A DNA stretch of 64,000 bases, from contig CAWFXI010000009.1 of NCBI GenBank assembly GCA_963819685.1, positions 248,001 through 312,000 of the forward strand, in the 5' to 3' direction. This document shows, piece after piece, positions 47,482 to 56,969 of the stretch; the first letter of the stretch is position 1, and each line of letters begins with the position of its first letter. The notes beneath the pieces were generated by a model, which did no database searches, had not been told where the DNA came from, and saw only the letters and a program-made list of their open reading frames with translations. A program made the position numbers and the translations under genes. The stretch comes from CAIUGU01 sp963819685. GTDB lineage: Bacteria; Pseudomonadota; Gammaproteobacteria; Steroidobacterales; Steroidobacteraceae.

Positions 47482-47570
47482 AGCGTGAAGCGTGAAAGGT
47501 GAACGGTCAGAGGGATTCTCTCTGGCCGGACTTCAATTTCTTCTACCTGCAGCCTAGAGCCTACAGCCTG
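47478..47570. repeat. Heptamer element between aceF and lpd
   Basis: CCGTGAAGCGTGAAGCG heptamers followed by TTCTTCTACCTGCAGCCT and AGCCTAG/AGCCTAC/AGCCTGA heptamers right up to the lpd start. The second part is repeated inside the lpd linker (47930-47960). Confidence 0.65.
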
Positions 47571-49378
47571 ATGATCCAGATCCTCGTTCCAGACATCGGC
47601 GACTTCAAGGATGTCGAGGTCATCGACGTCCTCGTGAAGGTCGGCGATACGGTCGCGGCTGAAACCGCATTGATCACGCTCGAGACGGACAAGGCCACGA
47701 TGGATGTGCCTTCGACAGCGGCAGGCATCGTCAAGAGTCTTGCCGTGAAGAAGGGCGACCGCGTTTCGAAAGGAAGCCTCGTGTTGACGCTGGAAGCGTC
47801 AGCTGGTGCCACCAGTGCCGCAGGGACGCGGACAGGGGACGGGAAATGGAGCCAGCGGACAGAGGACCGCGGACGGCAAAGAGGGCTCTGGTTCTGCCCA
47901 AAGCCCAAAGCCCGAAGCCCAAAGTCCTTCTACTTCCAGCCTCCAGCCTCCAGCCTCCGGTCATTCCTCTTTCGACTACGAACTCGTCGTCCTCGGCGCA
48001 GGTCCGGGCGGTTACACCGCGGCGTTTCGCGCGGCCGATCTTGGGCTGAAGGTTGCGCTCATTGAGCGCTGGCCCACGCTGGGCGGAGTCTGCCTCAATG
48101 TCGGCTGCATTCCTTCCAAGGCGCTGCTGCATGCAGCGAAGGTGATCGAAGAAGCTGAGTCCATGGCGCCGTTTGGCATTACGTTCGGTCATCCGGCCAT
48201 CGATGCCGGCAAACTGCGCGACTGGAAGAACAAGGTCATCGGCAAGCTCACGGGCGGGCTTGCAGCACTCGCCAAGCAGCGCAAGGTCGACGTCATTCGC
48301 GGGGTCGGCAAGTTCGTCACGCCGCATGAAATTGAAAGTGTCGAAGCGGAAGGGGCCGCGTCACGGCGCGTAAGTCTTCGCCAACTGCATCATTGCAGCA
48401 GGATCGGAGTCGGTGAAGTTGCCGGGCGTTCCTGACGATCCGCGCATCATCGACTCGACGGGTGCTCTGGAGCTTGATCTGCCGAAGCGCATGCTCGTCA
48501 TCGGTGGCGGCATCATCGGCCTGGAAATGGCTACTGTGTACGACGCCCTCGGCGTCAAGGTCAGTGTGGTTGAATTGACCGACGGTCTGATGCCGGGCTG
48601 CGATCGCGATCTCGTGAAGCCGCTCGAGCGACGGATTGCCAAGCGCTACGAAAAGATCATGGTGAAGACGAAGGTCTCGAAGGTCGAGGCGTTGGCTGAC
48701 GGCATCCGCGTGACCTTCGAAGGTGAGCAGGCGATTCCTCCCGAGTTGTATGAAAAGGTGCTGGTCGCCGTGGGTCGCTCGCCGAATGGCCGGCGTATCG
48801 ATGCCGAGAAGGCGGGCGTTACCGTCAGCGATCGCGGCTTCATTCCGGTCGACAAACAGATGCGCACCAACGTACCGCATATCTTCGCCATCGGCGACAT
48901 CGTCGGTCAGCCGATGCTGGCTCACAAGGCCACGCACGAAGGCAAACTCGCGGCAGAAGTGGCCAAGGGCGAGAAGCATTCCTTCGATGCGCGAGTCATT
49001 CCGTCGGTCGCGTATACGGATCCCGAGGTGGCCTGGGTGGGCCTCACGGAAACCGACGCCAAGGCGAAGGGCATTGCCTATGAGAAGGCACAATTTCCGT
49101 GGGCAGCCAGCGGTCGGTCGCTCGCGCTCAATCGTGACGAGGGCATGACAAAGTTGCTGTTCGATCCAATAACCCACCGGGTCATTGGTGGCGGTATCGT
49201 CGGTTCCAATGCGGGGGATCTGATCTCGGAGGTCGCGCTCGCGATCGAAATGGGCTGCGACGCGGCGGACATCGGCGGGACCATCCACCCGCATCCCACG
49301 CTGTCCGAAACCGTGGCTTTCTCGGCCGAGGCCTTCGAAGGCACGCTGACGGACCTGTACATCCCGAAGAAGAAGTAG
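47571..49378 (+). CDS. lpd: Dihydrolipoyl dehydrogenase E3 with N-terminal lipoyl domain (two frameshifts in data)
   Basis: About 600 residues after correction. A lipoyl domain (1-80, LETDKATMD) is followed by a long low-complexity linker and the flavoprotein: FAD motif LGAGPGGYTAAFRAADLG, redox disulphide GGVCLNVGCIPSK, NAD motif IGGGIIGLEMA and C-terminal HPHPTLSE. Frames break in the linker (47815-47970) and near 48379, where removing one base gives VSFANCIIAAGSESVKLPG. The linker DNA is made of heptamer repeats. It completes the aceE-aceF-lpd operon. Confidence 0.92.
47824..47960 (+). repeat. Three heptamer arrays inside the lpd linker
   Basis: GGACNNN heptamers (47824-47875), GCCCAAA heptamers (GCCCAAAGCCCAAAGCCC, about 47898-47928) and CCAGCCT heptamers (CCAGCCTCCAGCCTCCAGCC, about 47938-47957). 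They encode the lipoyl-FAD linker. The lipoyl and FAD domains on either side are normal, so the linker is the only tolerant place. Confidence 0.7.
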
Positions 49379-49411
49379 GGGGTAGCCGACACTGGCTGGT
49401 GCATGCCCGTA

Positions 49412-49442
49412 TTGGCAACTGTTTCCGGGTTCGGTCTATACT
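49412..49442 (+). promoter_or_regulatory. Possible promoter of the outer-membrane protein gene
   Basis: TATACT (49437-49442) with TTGGCA (49412-49417) 19 bases upstream. Spacing is long, so support is weak; the leader to the start at 49624 would be about 175 bases. The rest of 49379-49623 shows no gene. Confidence 0.3.
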
Positions 49443-49623
49443 GGAATCGGATCATTCGCTATCAGTACCATCGCGCACAGTCCCGGTCTGCCGAAGAACC
49501 GCCAATGCAGGTCCAGCTGTACGCTTCCCGCAGACCGCATGATCTGACTTCTACGCAACAATCATTCGCTTCCCGCAGTTTCTTGCAGCTGTTGATGTTT
49601 GCCCATCTCAGGAGGAGCTTGTA

Positions 49624-50175
49624 ATGAAAATCCTAATCGCCTTGGTTGTCGCTACAGTTTCGATGGGGTTCATGGCGGATACCGCTCATGCAGACGAGAA
49701 CAAAGGCCTGTACGCCGGCGTAGGCCTCGGGCAATTCTATCTGGAGATAGACGATATCAATGATGCCATCAACGCAGCGCAGAAGTTCGATTCCGACGAT
49801 TCGTCGTGGAAGGCGTTCGTCGGCTGGCGCTTCAATCCCTATCTTGCCCTGGAACTGGATTACATCGACTTCGGTGGACCGAAAGAAGGCGATACCACGG
49901 TGGAGATCACCGGCTTCGCGCCCTATCTTGTCGGCACGCTGCCGCTCGGGTTCTTCGAGCTGTTTGCCCAGGTCGGCTACTACGTTTACGACTACAAGTT
50001 GGTGAGCAACAGCTTGCCGGATGTCGATGACAGCAGCGAGGACCTGGTATACGGCGGGGGTCTCGGACTGGTGCTCTTCGATCACATCAACGCAAGGCTC
50101 TACTACGAGATCTTCGATGCCGGCGAGGCAGACAATGCCAATTCCCTGTGGCTGACGGGAGCCTGGAGATTCTGA
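49624..50175 (+). CDS. Outer-membrane beta-barrel protein (OmpA/OmpW-like fold)
   Basis: 183 residues. Signal peptide with AHA-D cleavage near residue 24, then alternating amphipathic strands (LYAGVGLGQFYLEI, SWKAFVGWRFNPYLALELDYIDFG, ARLYYEIFDA) ending in a terminal aromatic, WLTGAWRF. An eight-stranded barrel is expected. Strong AGGAGGAG ribosome site before the ATG. No peptidoglycan-binding domain. Function unknown. Confidence 0.85.
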   Translation: MKILIALVVATVSMGFMADTAHADENKGLYAGVGLGQFYLEIDDINDAINAAQKFDSDDSSWKAFVGWRFNPYLALELDYIDFGGPKEGDTTVEITGFAPYLVGTLPLGFFELFAQVGYYVYDYKLVSNSLPDVDDSSEDLVYGGGLGLVLFDHINARLYYEIFDAGEADNANSLWLTGAWRF

Positions 50176-50190
50176 GGTCCTTATCCTGAG

Positions 50191-50252
50191 TGAACGGCAC
50201 CGTTGAAGGTTCTTGGGCGATTGACCAGGAATCGTCAATCAGGTGCCGTTCA
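50191..50252 (+). terminator. Branched hairpin after the Omp gene
   Basis: Outer stem TGAACGGCACC (50191-50201) with GGTGCCGTTCA (50242-50252), perfect 11 bp. It encloses a second stem, GATTGAC (50219-50225) with GTCAATC (50234-50240). There is no T run, so it may protect the mRNA 3' end or be a small RNA rather than a classic terminator. Confidence 0.5.
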
Positions 50253-50363
50253 TAGTGAGAGGTTCCGGGGCCGGAGTCGGGAGGAATTGCCGGACGCGCG
50301 AGCGTTGCAGGCTCTGGCCAGCCTGCGGTGACGTGGGGGTGTGCACTCTATAACTAACAGGTT

Positions 50364-50520
50364 GATGCAAAAGTCTGTCCGTGCCTTTTTTTCTTGCGCC
50401 AGCAAAAAGCGTGGTTTTCACTGGCTCCCGAAATCAATGAGTCAGGACTCATCGATAGGCCCAAGTCGTCCGTGACTCGGAATAACAGGGTGCTGCAAAG
50501 GGTTTTGCATCACCCTGTTA
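50364..50520 (-). repeat. Multi-hairpin dispersed element, copy B
   Basis: Helices in map order: GATGCAAAAG (weak partner), GCCAG/CTGGC with inner AAAA/TTTT (50398-50425), ATGAGT/ACTCAT with loop CAGG (50437-50452), CCAAGTC/GACTCGG with loop GTCCGT (50461-50480) and TAACAGGGTG/CACCCTGTTA with inner TGCAAA/TTTGCA (50483-50520). Against copies A and C several pairs change on both sides. Imperfect pairs are A-C on the plus strand but G-U on the minus strand. Confidence 0.78.
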
Positions 50521-50615
50521 ACCGCCCGGCCGCTTTAGAGGCTAAGATGCGCCTCCGAACTCGGGACCCCGCCGGGCGGCGGCCTCCCAAGTCATTGTTC
50601 CTGCTAAGGTATCCC

Positions 50616-52695
50616 ATGTCCATTGAATCCACCGCGGTCGCTGCCGCGACCTTGAGCTTTCGCGATCTGGCCTTGAGTGCCCCGGTGCTCAAAGCACTGG
50701 AGGACGTGGGATATGAGTCGCCTTCGCCCATCCAGGCCGAAACGATTCCGCACCTGCTGGCCGGCAGGGATCTCGTTGGCCAGGCGCAGACCGGCACGGG
50801 CAAGACCGCCGCGTTTGCGTTGCCCATCCTGTCACAGCTGGTTCCCGGCACCGCTGGCGTGCAGACGCTGGTGCTCGCACCGACGCGTGAACTGGCCATC
50901 CAGGTGGCCGAAGCCTTCCAGAAGTACGCCAAGCACATGCCCGGTTTCCACGTGTTGCCGATCTATGGCGGGCAGAGCTATGAGCCGCAGCTGGCGAGCC
51001 TGCGTCGCGGTGTGCACGTAGTAGTGGGGACTCCCGGCCGCGTCATGGACCACATGAAGCGCGGCACGCTGAAACTCGACAACCTGCGATACCTCGTCCT
51101 CGACGAAGCTGACGAGATGCTGCGCATGGGCTTCATCGACGATGTGGAGTGGGTGCTCGAGCAGACTCCACCGAACCGCCAGGTGGCGCTGTTCTCGGCA
51201 ACGATGCCTGCTCCGATCCGCAAGATTGCGCAGCGCCACCTGAAGTCACCGGCCGAAGTCACAATCCGCAGCAAGACGAGTACGGCCACCAACATCCGGC
51301 AGCGGTACTTCCTGCTCGGCGGCATGACCAAGCTCGATGCGCTGACCCGCATTCTCGAGGCCGAGCCGTTCGATGGCATGTTGATCTTCGCGCGCACCAA
51401 GCAGTCCACGGCCGAACTGGCCGAACGGCTGGAAGCACGCGGATATGCCGCCGCTCCATTGAACGGCGATATCCCGCAGGCCCTGCGGGAACGCACCGTC
51501 GCGCGCCTCAAGTCCGGCCAGCTCGACATCGTCGTGGCCACCGACGTGGCAGCCCGTGGACTCGACGTCGACCGCATCAGCCACGTCGTCAATTTCGACA
51601 TTCCCTACGACACCGAAAGCTACGTTCACCGCATTGGACGAACCGGCCGCGCAGGCCGTAGCGGCGATGCCATTCTGTTCGTCACGTATCGCGAACGGAA
51701 CATGCTGCGCTTGATCGAACGCGCCACGCGGCAGCCGATCACGCAGATGGAGCTGCCCAGCCTTGAAGCTGTGAGCGATCTGCGCATTTCCCGCTTCACG
51801 CAGAAGATCACCGATGCCCGTGCGGGCGAGGGGCTGGTGGACTACCAGCAGCTCGTCGAGCGTTACGCGCTGGAACACGAGATCCCGATTCTGGAAGTGG
51901 CGGGTGCCCTTGCGAAGCTGGCCCAGGGTGACAAGCCATTGTTCCTCGAGAGCCATCGAGGTGCGCCGCGCCGGGATCTGCCGCGCGAAGAAGCAGTCAG
52001 GGCTGCACCCATTCCGCCCCATGCGCAGTCCGTCCGGTTCGAGCAGCCGCACGCGGAAGAATCTGCAGTGCGACGCGAGCGCGACGCTCGTCCGCCCCGC
52101 GAACGCAAGGGAACCTTCGACAAGCCGCGTCCTGTGGAGCGTGCCGAGCCACGCGCAGTGGCCCAGCCGGAAGAAGTTCGCGAGCACCGTCCGGAGCCGC
52201 GGCCCTTCAAGCGCCCGGAAAGCCGACCGGAGTCCCACAGTGAAGAGCGGGCAGAGCGTCCGACGGAGCGCCGTCGACCGAAAGCCGGGGAGCCCAGGAT
52301 GGAAACCTATCGGCTTCGCGGTCGGCAAGATCCATCGTGTCAAGCCTGCCAACATTGTCGGCGCGATCATCAACGAAGCCGGCCTCGACGGCAAAATGAT
52401 CGGACATATCGATATCCAGGAGGACTACAGCCTGGTCGACCTGCCTGAAGGCATGCCGAAGGAAATCTTTCGCGATCTGCAGAAAGTGTGGGTGGCGGGC
52501 CAGCAACTGAAGATCAGCCGCGTGGGAGATCCCCGTGGCGAGGCGCCAGAACGATCAGCACCCAGGGAAGGCCGTCCATTACACAAACTGCTGCCGAGTG
52601 AACGCCCGGTCACGCGTCCCATCGACAAGCCAAAGCCGTTCCGCAAGACCCTGGGCAAGAAGACCTTCGCCAAACGCCCGCCCCGCAAGGACTGA
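50616..52695 (+). CDS. deaD: DEAD-box ATP-dependent RNA helicase DeaD/CsdA (frameshift in data)
   Basis: About 692 residues after correction. Q motif SPIQAETIP, Walker A AQTGTGKT (57-64), DEAD at 163-166, SAT and HRIGRTGRAGR, then a long Arg/Pro/Glu-rich segment and the DbpA-type RNA-binding domain (VKPANIVGAIINEAGLDGKMIGHIDI). An extra C near 52313 separates this last domain; removing it gives METYRFAVGKIHRVKPANIV. Start is ATG 50616. Cold-adaptation, ribosome assembly and RNA decay roles are known for the family. Confidence 0.94.
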
Positions 52696-52729
52696 CCTCT
52701 AATTGGGCTATGCAAAAGTCTAACAGGTT

Positions 52730-52884
52730 GATGCAAAAGTCTATCCGTGCCTTTTGCATCTGGATCCAGCGAAAAGCGTGGTTTTTACTGGTTCCCGAAA
52801 TCAATGAGTTAAAACTCATCGTCTTCGCCGCGCCGTCCGTGACTCGGCATAACAGGGTACTGCAAAGGCTGTTGCATCACCCTG
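52730..52884 (-). repeat. Multi-hairpin dispersed element, copy C
   Basis: Helices in map order: GATGCAAAAG/CTTTTGCATC (52730-52739 with 52751-52760, perfect), CCAG/CTGG with inner AAAA/TTTT (52766-52791), ATGAGTT/AACTCAT (52804-52819), a weaker CCG..CGG helix near 52828-52847 with the same GTCCGT loop, and CAGGGT/ACCCTG with inner TGCAA/TTGCA (52853-52884). It lies between deaD and yqhA. Confidence 0.78.
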
Positions 52885-52921
52885 CTAGAATGCGGCAGCC
52901 CTGTATGCCGGAGTCTGACTG

Positions 52922-53428
52922 ATGCTTGAAAAGTCGATCGAAAAACTGCTGTTTGCGAGCCGCTGGATTCTGGCGCCCGTCTATCTCGGGTTGTCGCTCG
53001 GATTGATTGTCCTCGGCGTCAAATTCTTTCAGGAAGTGTTCCACCTGTTTGCGCATGTTTTTGCCGTGGGTGAATCGGACCTCGTCCTGACGCTGCTGGC
53101 ACTGATCGACCTGGTGCTCGTCGGCAGCCTGATCGTCATGGTGATGTTTTCGGGGTATGAAAATTTCGTATCCCGTATCGACATTGAAGGGGAAGGCGAC
53201 AAGCTCGGCTGGCTGGGCAAGCTGGATGCCGGTACGTTGAAGCTCAAAGTCGCAGCTTCCATCGTCGCGATTTCGTCGATTCATCTGCTCAGGATATTCA
53301 TGAACGCCCAGCAGACTCCCAACGATAAATTGATGTGGTACGTCATCATTCACCTGACGTTTGTCGTCTCTGCGGTACTGATGGGCCTACTCGACCGAAT
53401 GGCGTTTGCCTCACATCGGGAGCACTAA
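52922..53428 (+). CDS. yqhA: YqhA family (UPF0114) membrane protein
   Basis: 168 residues, four membrane helices. Opening MLEKSIEKLLFASRWILAPVYLGL and MVMFSGYENFVSRID are family hallmarks. Function unknown. TAGAAT at 52885-52890 gives a possible -10 about 30 bases upstream. Stop overlaps the next start by one base (TAATG). Confidence 0.92.
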   Translation: MLEKSIEKLLFASRWILAPVYLGLSLGLIVLGVKFFQEVFHLFAHVFAVGESDLVLTLLALIDLVLVGSLIVMVMFSGYENFVSRIDIEGEGDKLGWLGKLDAGTLKLKVAASIVAISSIHLLRIFMNAQQTPNDKLMWYVIIHLTFVVSAVLMGLLDRMAFASHREH

Positions 53429-53844
53429 TGACCGACCATTTACGGGCCCGCCAGGGCGGCTGGGCAAAACCGGTTTTCATCGTGCTGGCCGCCCTCGTTG
53501 CGGTCGGCGTCGCGTGGACCTGGTTTGCACTGTCGTGGAGCTATTCCGATGGTGAGCGCGCCGGCGTGTTGCAGAAGTTCTCGCGCAAGGGGTGGATCTG
53601 CAAGACCTATGAAGGCGAGCTCGCTCTGTACATCGTCGGCGGCGTCGCGCCGGAGATCTCGACATTCAGCGTGAGGGACACCGCGGTCGTCGAACAGCTG
53701 AATGCCCTGGTCGGAGAGCGGGTGCGGGTTCATTACACCGAGCACAGAGGCGTACCGACCACTTGCTTTGCAGAAACCAGGTACTTCGTCGATCGAGTGA
53801 CACGCGTAACGGGAGGAGCGGCTGCGCAGGCACCCCCGCCGTGA
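53428..53844 (+). CDS. Conserved hypothetical single-pass membrane protein
   Basis: 138 residues. One hydrophobic helix (about 17-36) then a soluble domain with SWSYSDGERAGVLQKFSRKGWICKTYEGEL and a proline-rich end. The length and the highly regular beta-type domain suggest a real gene, and the TAATG overlap with yqhA supports co-translation. I do not know a function. Confidence 0.75.
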   Translation: MTDHLRARQGGWAKPVFIVLAALVAVGVAWTWFALSWSYSDGERAGVLQKFSRKGWICKTYEGELALYIVGGVAPEISTFSVRDTAVVEQLNALVGERVRVHYTEHRGVPTTCFAETRYFVDRVTRVTGGAAAQAPPP

Positions 53845-53861
53845 GTTCCGTGTTGCCGACG

Positions 53862-54854
53862 ATGATGAAAGTCATCGAGATCACTCGTCCTGGCCCGCCT
53901 GACGTTCTGGTGCCTGCACAAAGGCCATTGCCCAGCGTCAGTGCTCGTGAAGTACTGATCAAAGTGGCAGCCGCGGGCCTCAATCGCGCGGATATCCTGC
54001 AGCGTCTGGGGGGCTATCCGGTTCCGGCGGGGGCCCCGGAGTATCCGGGCCTGGAAGCGTCCGGCACCGTCGTTGCCCTGGGCGAAGGCGTTACCGAATT
54101 TGCACCGGGTCAGCAGGTGTGTGCTTTGCTGCAGGGGGGCGGGTACGCGGAATACTGCGTGGCCCCGGTGGCGCAAACGCTGCGGGTGCCACAAGGGCTC
54201 GATCTGATCCAGGCCGCTTCGCTGCCGGAGTCCTATTTCACTGTCTGGAGCAATGTATTCGAGTTCGGTCGCCTCGCGCCCGGGCAGAGTCTGCTCGTGC
54301 ACGGTGGATCCAGCGGCATAGGCGTCGCCGCAATTCAGCTCGCGACCGCGCTTGGGTCTACGGTGTTCGCGACGGCGGGTTCCGACGACAAATGCCGCTA
54401 CTGCGAGTCTCTTGGCGCCAGACGCGCCATCAATTACAAGACGCAGGACTTCGCTCGCGTAATCCTTGAGGAGACCGGCCGGCGAGGAGTGGATGTCGTG
54501 CTCGACATGGTTGGCGCCAGCTACCTGATGCGCAATGTCATGGCGCTGGCACCGGAAGGGAGGCTCGTCATTATCGCGCTGCAGAGCGGCTCGACAACAC
54601 CCATCGATCTGTATCAGTTGATGGCCAAGCGGGTGTCCGTCACCGGTTCACTGCTACGGCCGCGAAGCGTTGAATTCAAGGCGGCGATCAAGACGAAACT
54701 CGAGCAACATGTCTGGCCACTACTCGATGCGGGCAGGATTCGTCCCATCGTCGACAAAGTCTTTCCGCTCGAGCAGGCGGGTCAGGCGCAGGCGTACATG
54801 GAATCGGGCGGTCATCGCGGCAAGATCATCCTGGACGTGAATCGTGAACCGTGA
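53862..54854 (+). CDS. Zinc-free MDR quinone oxidoreductase (PIG3-like)
   Basis: 330 residues starting MMKVIEITRPGPPDVL (ATG 53862; GTG 53841 overlapping the upstream stop is possible). NADPH motif HGGSSGIGVAAIQLA (about 148-162), LNRADILQRLGGYPVPAGAP and NYKTQDF are typical of TP53I3/PIG3-type reductases. Likely reduces quinones or enals. Its last codons merge into a heptamer array. Confidence 0.9.
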   Translation: MMKVIEITRPGPPDVLVPAQRPLPSVSAREVLIKVAAAGLNRADILQRLGGYPVPAGAPEYPGLEASGTVVALGEGVTEFAPGQQVCALLQGGGYAEYCVAPVAQTLRVPQGLDLIQAASLPESYFTVWSNVFEFGRLAPGQSLLVHGGSSGIGVAAIQLATALGSTVFATAGSDDKCRYCESLGARRAINYKTQDFARVILEETGRRGVDVVLDMVGASYLMRNVMALAPEGRLVIIALQSGSTTPIDLYQLMAKRVSVTGSLLRPRSVEFKAAIKTKLEQHVWPLLDAGRIRPIVDKVFPLEQAGQAQAYMESGGHRGKIILDVNREP

Positions 54855-55020
54855 ACCGTGAAGCGTCAGAGTCAGTAAAAATTTACTTGACAGAGTAGCG
54901 CGGGGAATCCCAGACTTTTCACGCTTCACGCTTCACGCTTCACGCTTCACGCTTCACGCTTCACGCTTCACGCTTCACGCTTCACGCTTCACGCTTCACG
55001 CTTCACGCTTCACGCTTCAC
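54839..55020. repeat. Heptamer array with core (TTCACGC type), longest copy
   Basis: Left: CGTGAATCGTGAACCGTGAA heptamers (54836-54868). Core: GAGTCAGTAAAAATTTACTTGACAG-type segment (54870-54894), then GCGGGGAATCCCAGAC. Right: about 14 near-perfect TTCACGC heptamers (54918-55020). The core matches 37417-37470. It ends 5 bases before the stop of the minus-strand gene at 55026. Confidence 0.8.
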
Positions 55021-55025
55021 TGCGG

Positions 55026-55955
55026 CTACTGGAATGTGAACTCCTTGAACTGGGTCGTGCCGTCGTCCTTCCTGGACACCGCGTTGTTCGGGTTCTCGCT
55101 GCAGTCCCAATAGCGAATGCGCAGGCGATGGTCGTCGTTGGTGAGCTGATTCCATGTCTGTCGTGCATACCAGGGCTCGGCCAGGTTCACCGGATCGAAG
55201 ACCCAGACATCCGCCTGCAGCGTTTTCGGGTTCACCTTGTGCCAGCGCTCGACCACCGTTACCTGGTCGGAATAATCCGGCTGGACGCCCCGGAGGAACT
55301 GGCCGGCGATCAGGTGCGTGGTATGCGCCACCAGCACGTCTCCATCCCAGAACCCGATCGTGTCCCCGTTCGGAGTTCCATAGGCATCCTCGTCCGGAGT
55401 GTGTGCCCGGCCATCGGTATAGATACGACGGATGTCGTTCGACATTTCGTTGATCAGCCAGGTCTGCAGTGGAGTGACGAAGGCCTCGCGCAGGAAGAGC
55501 GCGACAAACCAGCGCGGTGTTCCGGGTGGGCGGCAATCGCTCAAGGGATCGTACTCACCGCCGGTCCGCGCAATGGCTTCCGCCTTTGCCTTGAGGACCG
55601 CCTCTCCTGCGGGGGTCAGCTTCGCGGACGTACGTGCTCCTGGCGGCAGTTCCGGGTCGAAGCTGCCGTTGAACTTTGTCTGATAGAGTCCGGACCAGTC
55701 GAAGGCGGGCTGTCCGAGTTGCTGCCAGGTGGGGGACTTGCCGTCCTTTGCAGACTTCCGGAGATGCTCGAACAGTTCCCACGATGTGTTGAACTGCTCG
55801 CCATACGCGCGCAGCTTTTCCTTGTTCAAAGCCCAGTTGTCGTCCTGGTCTATCCAGGGTTGTGCTCGCTGGGCCAATGTCAGCGGTGCGAAGACGACTG
55901 CGGCAATGAAAGCGAACAAGGCCGTTGCCACTCGCAGTGCAGATTTGATTTTCAT
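55026..55955 (-). CDS. Exported protein of unknown function, paralogue 1
   Basis: 309 residues with a signal peptide (about 1-29, cleavage after LAQ). Mature domain features PWIDQDDNWALNKEKLRAYGEQFNTSWELFEHLRK, RTGGEYDPLSDCRPPGTPRWF, DTIGFWDGDVLVAHTTHL and RYWDCSENPNNAV. About 70 percent identical by eye to 60111-61049. The DTIGFWDGDVLVAHTT stretch recalls exported proteins common beside degradation genes in Steroidobacter-like bacteria. It follows the ring-cleavage dioxygenase gene by 49 bases and is probably in its operon. Confidence 0.82.
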   Translation of the reverse strand: MKIKSALRVATALFAFIAAVVFAPLTLAQRAQPWIDQDDNWALNKEKLRAYGEQFNTSWELFEHLRKSAKDGKSPTWQQLGQPAFDWSGLYQTKFNGSFDPELPPGARTSAKLTPAGEAVLKAKAEAIARTGGEYDPLSDCRPPGTPRWFVALFLREAFVTPLQTWLINEMSNDIRRIYTDGRAHTPDEDAYGTPNGDTIGFWDGDVLVAHTTHLIAGQFLRGVQPDYSDQVTVVERWHKVNPKTLQADVWVFDPVNLAEPWYARQTWNQLTNDDHRLRIRYWDCSENPNNAVSRKDDGTTQFKEFTFQ

Positions 55956-56004
55956 GACAGGCCCCCTTTGCAGCGTGGTGATTGCTGCGTCAATCCGCGC
56001 ACAG

Positions 56005-56969
56005 TCATTTGCCACCTGCGACGAGCATACCGTAGCCGATGCCGTATTCGAGCGCCGGTGCGTAGACGGAGTCGTGCGGCAGGCGTCCATCGAGATTCCT
56101 GTACGCTTCGACGGCGGCCACCCAGCCGTGCAGCTCCATTGATCCGATACCCGCCTCTCGAATCGTCGCTTGAGGGTCCCAATCATCGGCGGGAGAGGTG
56201 TCGAGTTCATTGGCCATCTGCATGAAGCGCTGATCAAAGGCCGGATTCAGGCGAATATCCTCGCGCGTTCGCCGGCCATCTATCAGCATCGCGGCGCCTT
56301 CCACATGCATGTCATACAAGCGCTGGAACCAGGTCCTGGCGTTCATTGTGCCACCCCGGTCACCCTCCATCTCCCAGCCCAGCACTTCGGGTGTCGCATC
56401 TTCGGGAGCGGGGTAGTAACGCGTCGGGTGATGCGACAGGCCGCCCGAGCCGATCACGAGTATCCGTTTGCCGCTGTTCCTGAGTACATTGCCGACGACG
56501 GCGCCCAGGCCGCGTGATCGACCGAAGCGGAGCAGCGGCGGCACCAGCGCATTGATGAAGACGGGGATCACCGGATAGCGACCGAGGCCACCCAGCAACC
56601 GGTGCAGCGGCTGCGAAAATGCATGGTCGATCTGCATCCGCCAGGAGACAGCGACATCGAAGCGGGCGGCATGCAGGCCCTCGACGAGCGACAGCGCCGA
56701 TCTGCTCCGGGACTGCCAATGGGCCCGGGAAATCCTCCTACATCACCGACCGCGGTGGCCGCAAGGCCGATGCAATAGGGTGGCATCAGCGACAGGTGGA
56801 ACCCGGCGAAATGGTCGCCAGCAAAGATGACCACCAACTCGGGAGCAAACGAGCGGATTTCCTGCTGGCAACGCTCGTACAGCGCGAGGATCTGCTGCTC
56901 TTCCGCCGGTGGCCGCGCGCGGATCATGATGATGGGCGAGTGCGACACGCATACGAGCATCGCTGTCAT
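56005..56969 (-). CDS. LigB/MhpB-type extradiol ring-cleavage dioxygenase (two frameshifts in data)
   Basis: About 320 residues after correction. CVSHSPII (metal His), VIFAGDHFAGFHLSLMPPYCIGLAATAVGD, QIDHAFSQPL, INALVPPL and GSGGLSHHP match MhpB in order. Extra bases near 56723 and 56702 split it; removing both gives GGFPGPLAVPEQIALSLVEGLHAARFDVAVSWRMQ in sequence. MhpB-like enzymes cleave 2,3-dihydroxyphenylpropionate or related catechols. The start overlaps the upstream FAH gene as ATGA. Confidence 0.85.

Larger units (their letters stand above)
50176..50615. other. Intergenic region between Omp gene and deaD
   Basis: 440 bases. It holds a branched hairpin (50191-50252) just after the Omp stop, then copy B of the multi-hairpin element (50364-50520). 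A long leader is expected for deaD, which is common for cold-shock-regulated DEAD-box helicases (inference). No gene is seen. Confidence 0.6.

Noticed and set aside
50364..50520. attC-type integron site for the multi-hairpin element
   Set aside because: The element lacks the attC core-site consensus at its ends, has several separate hairpins instead of one, and there is no integron integrase in the window.
54840..54900. A prophage or integron attachment site at the heptamer core
   Set aside because: The core recurs at several gene ends without integrase or cassette genes.
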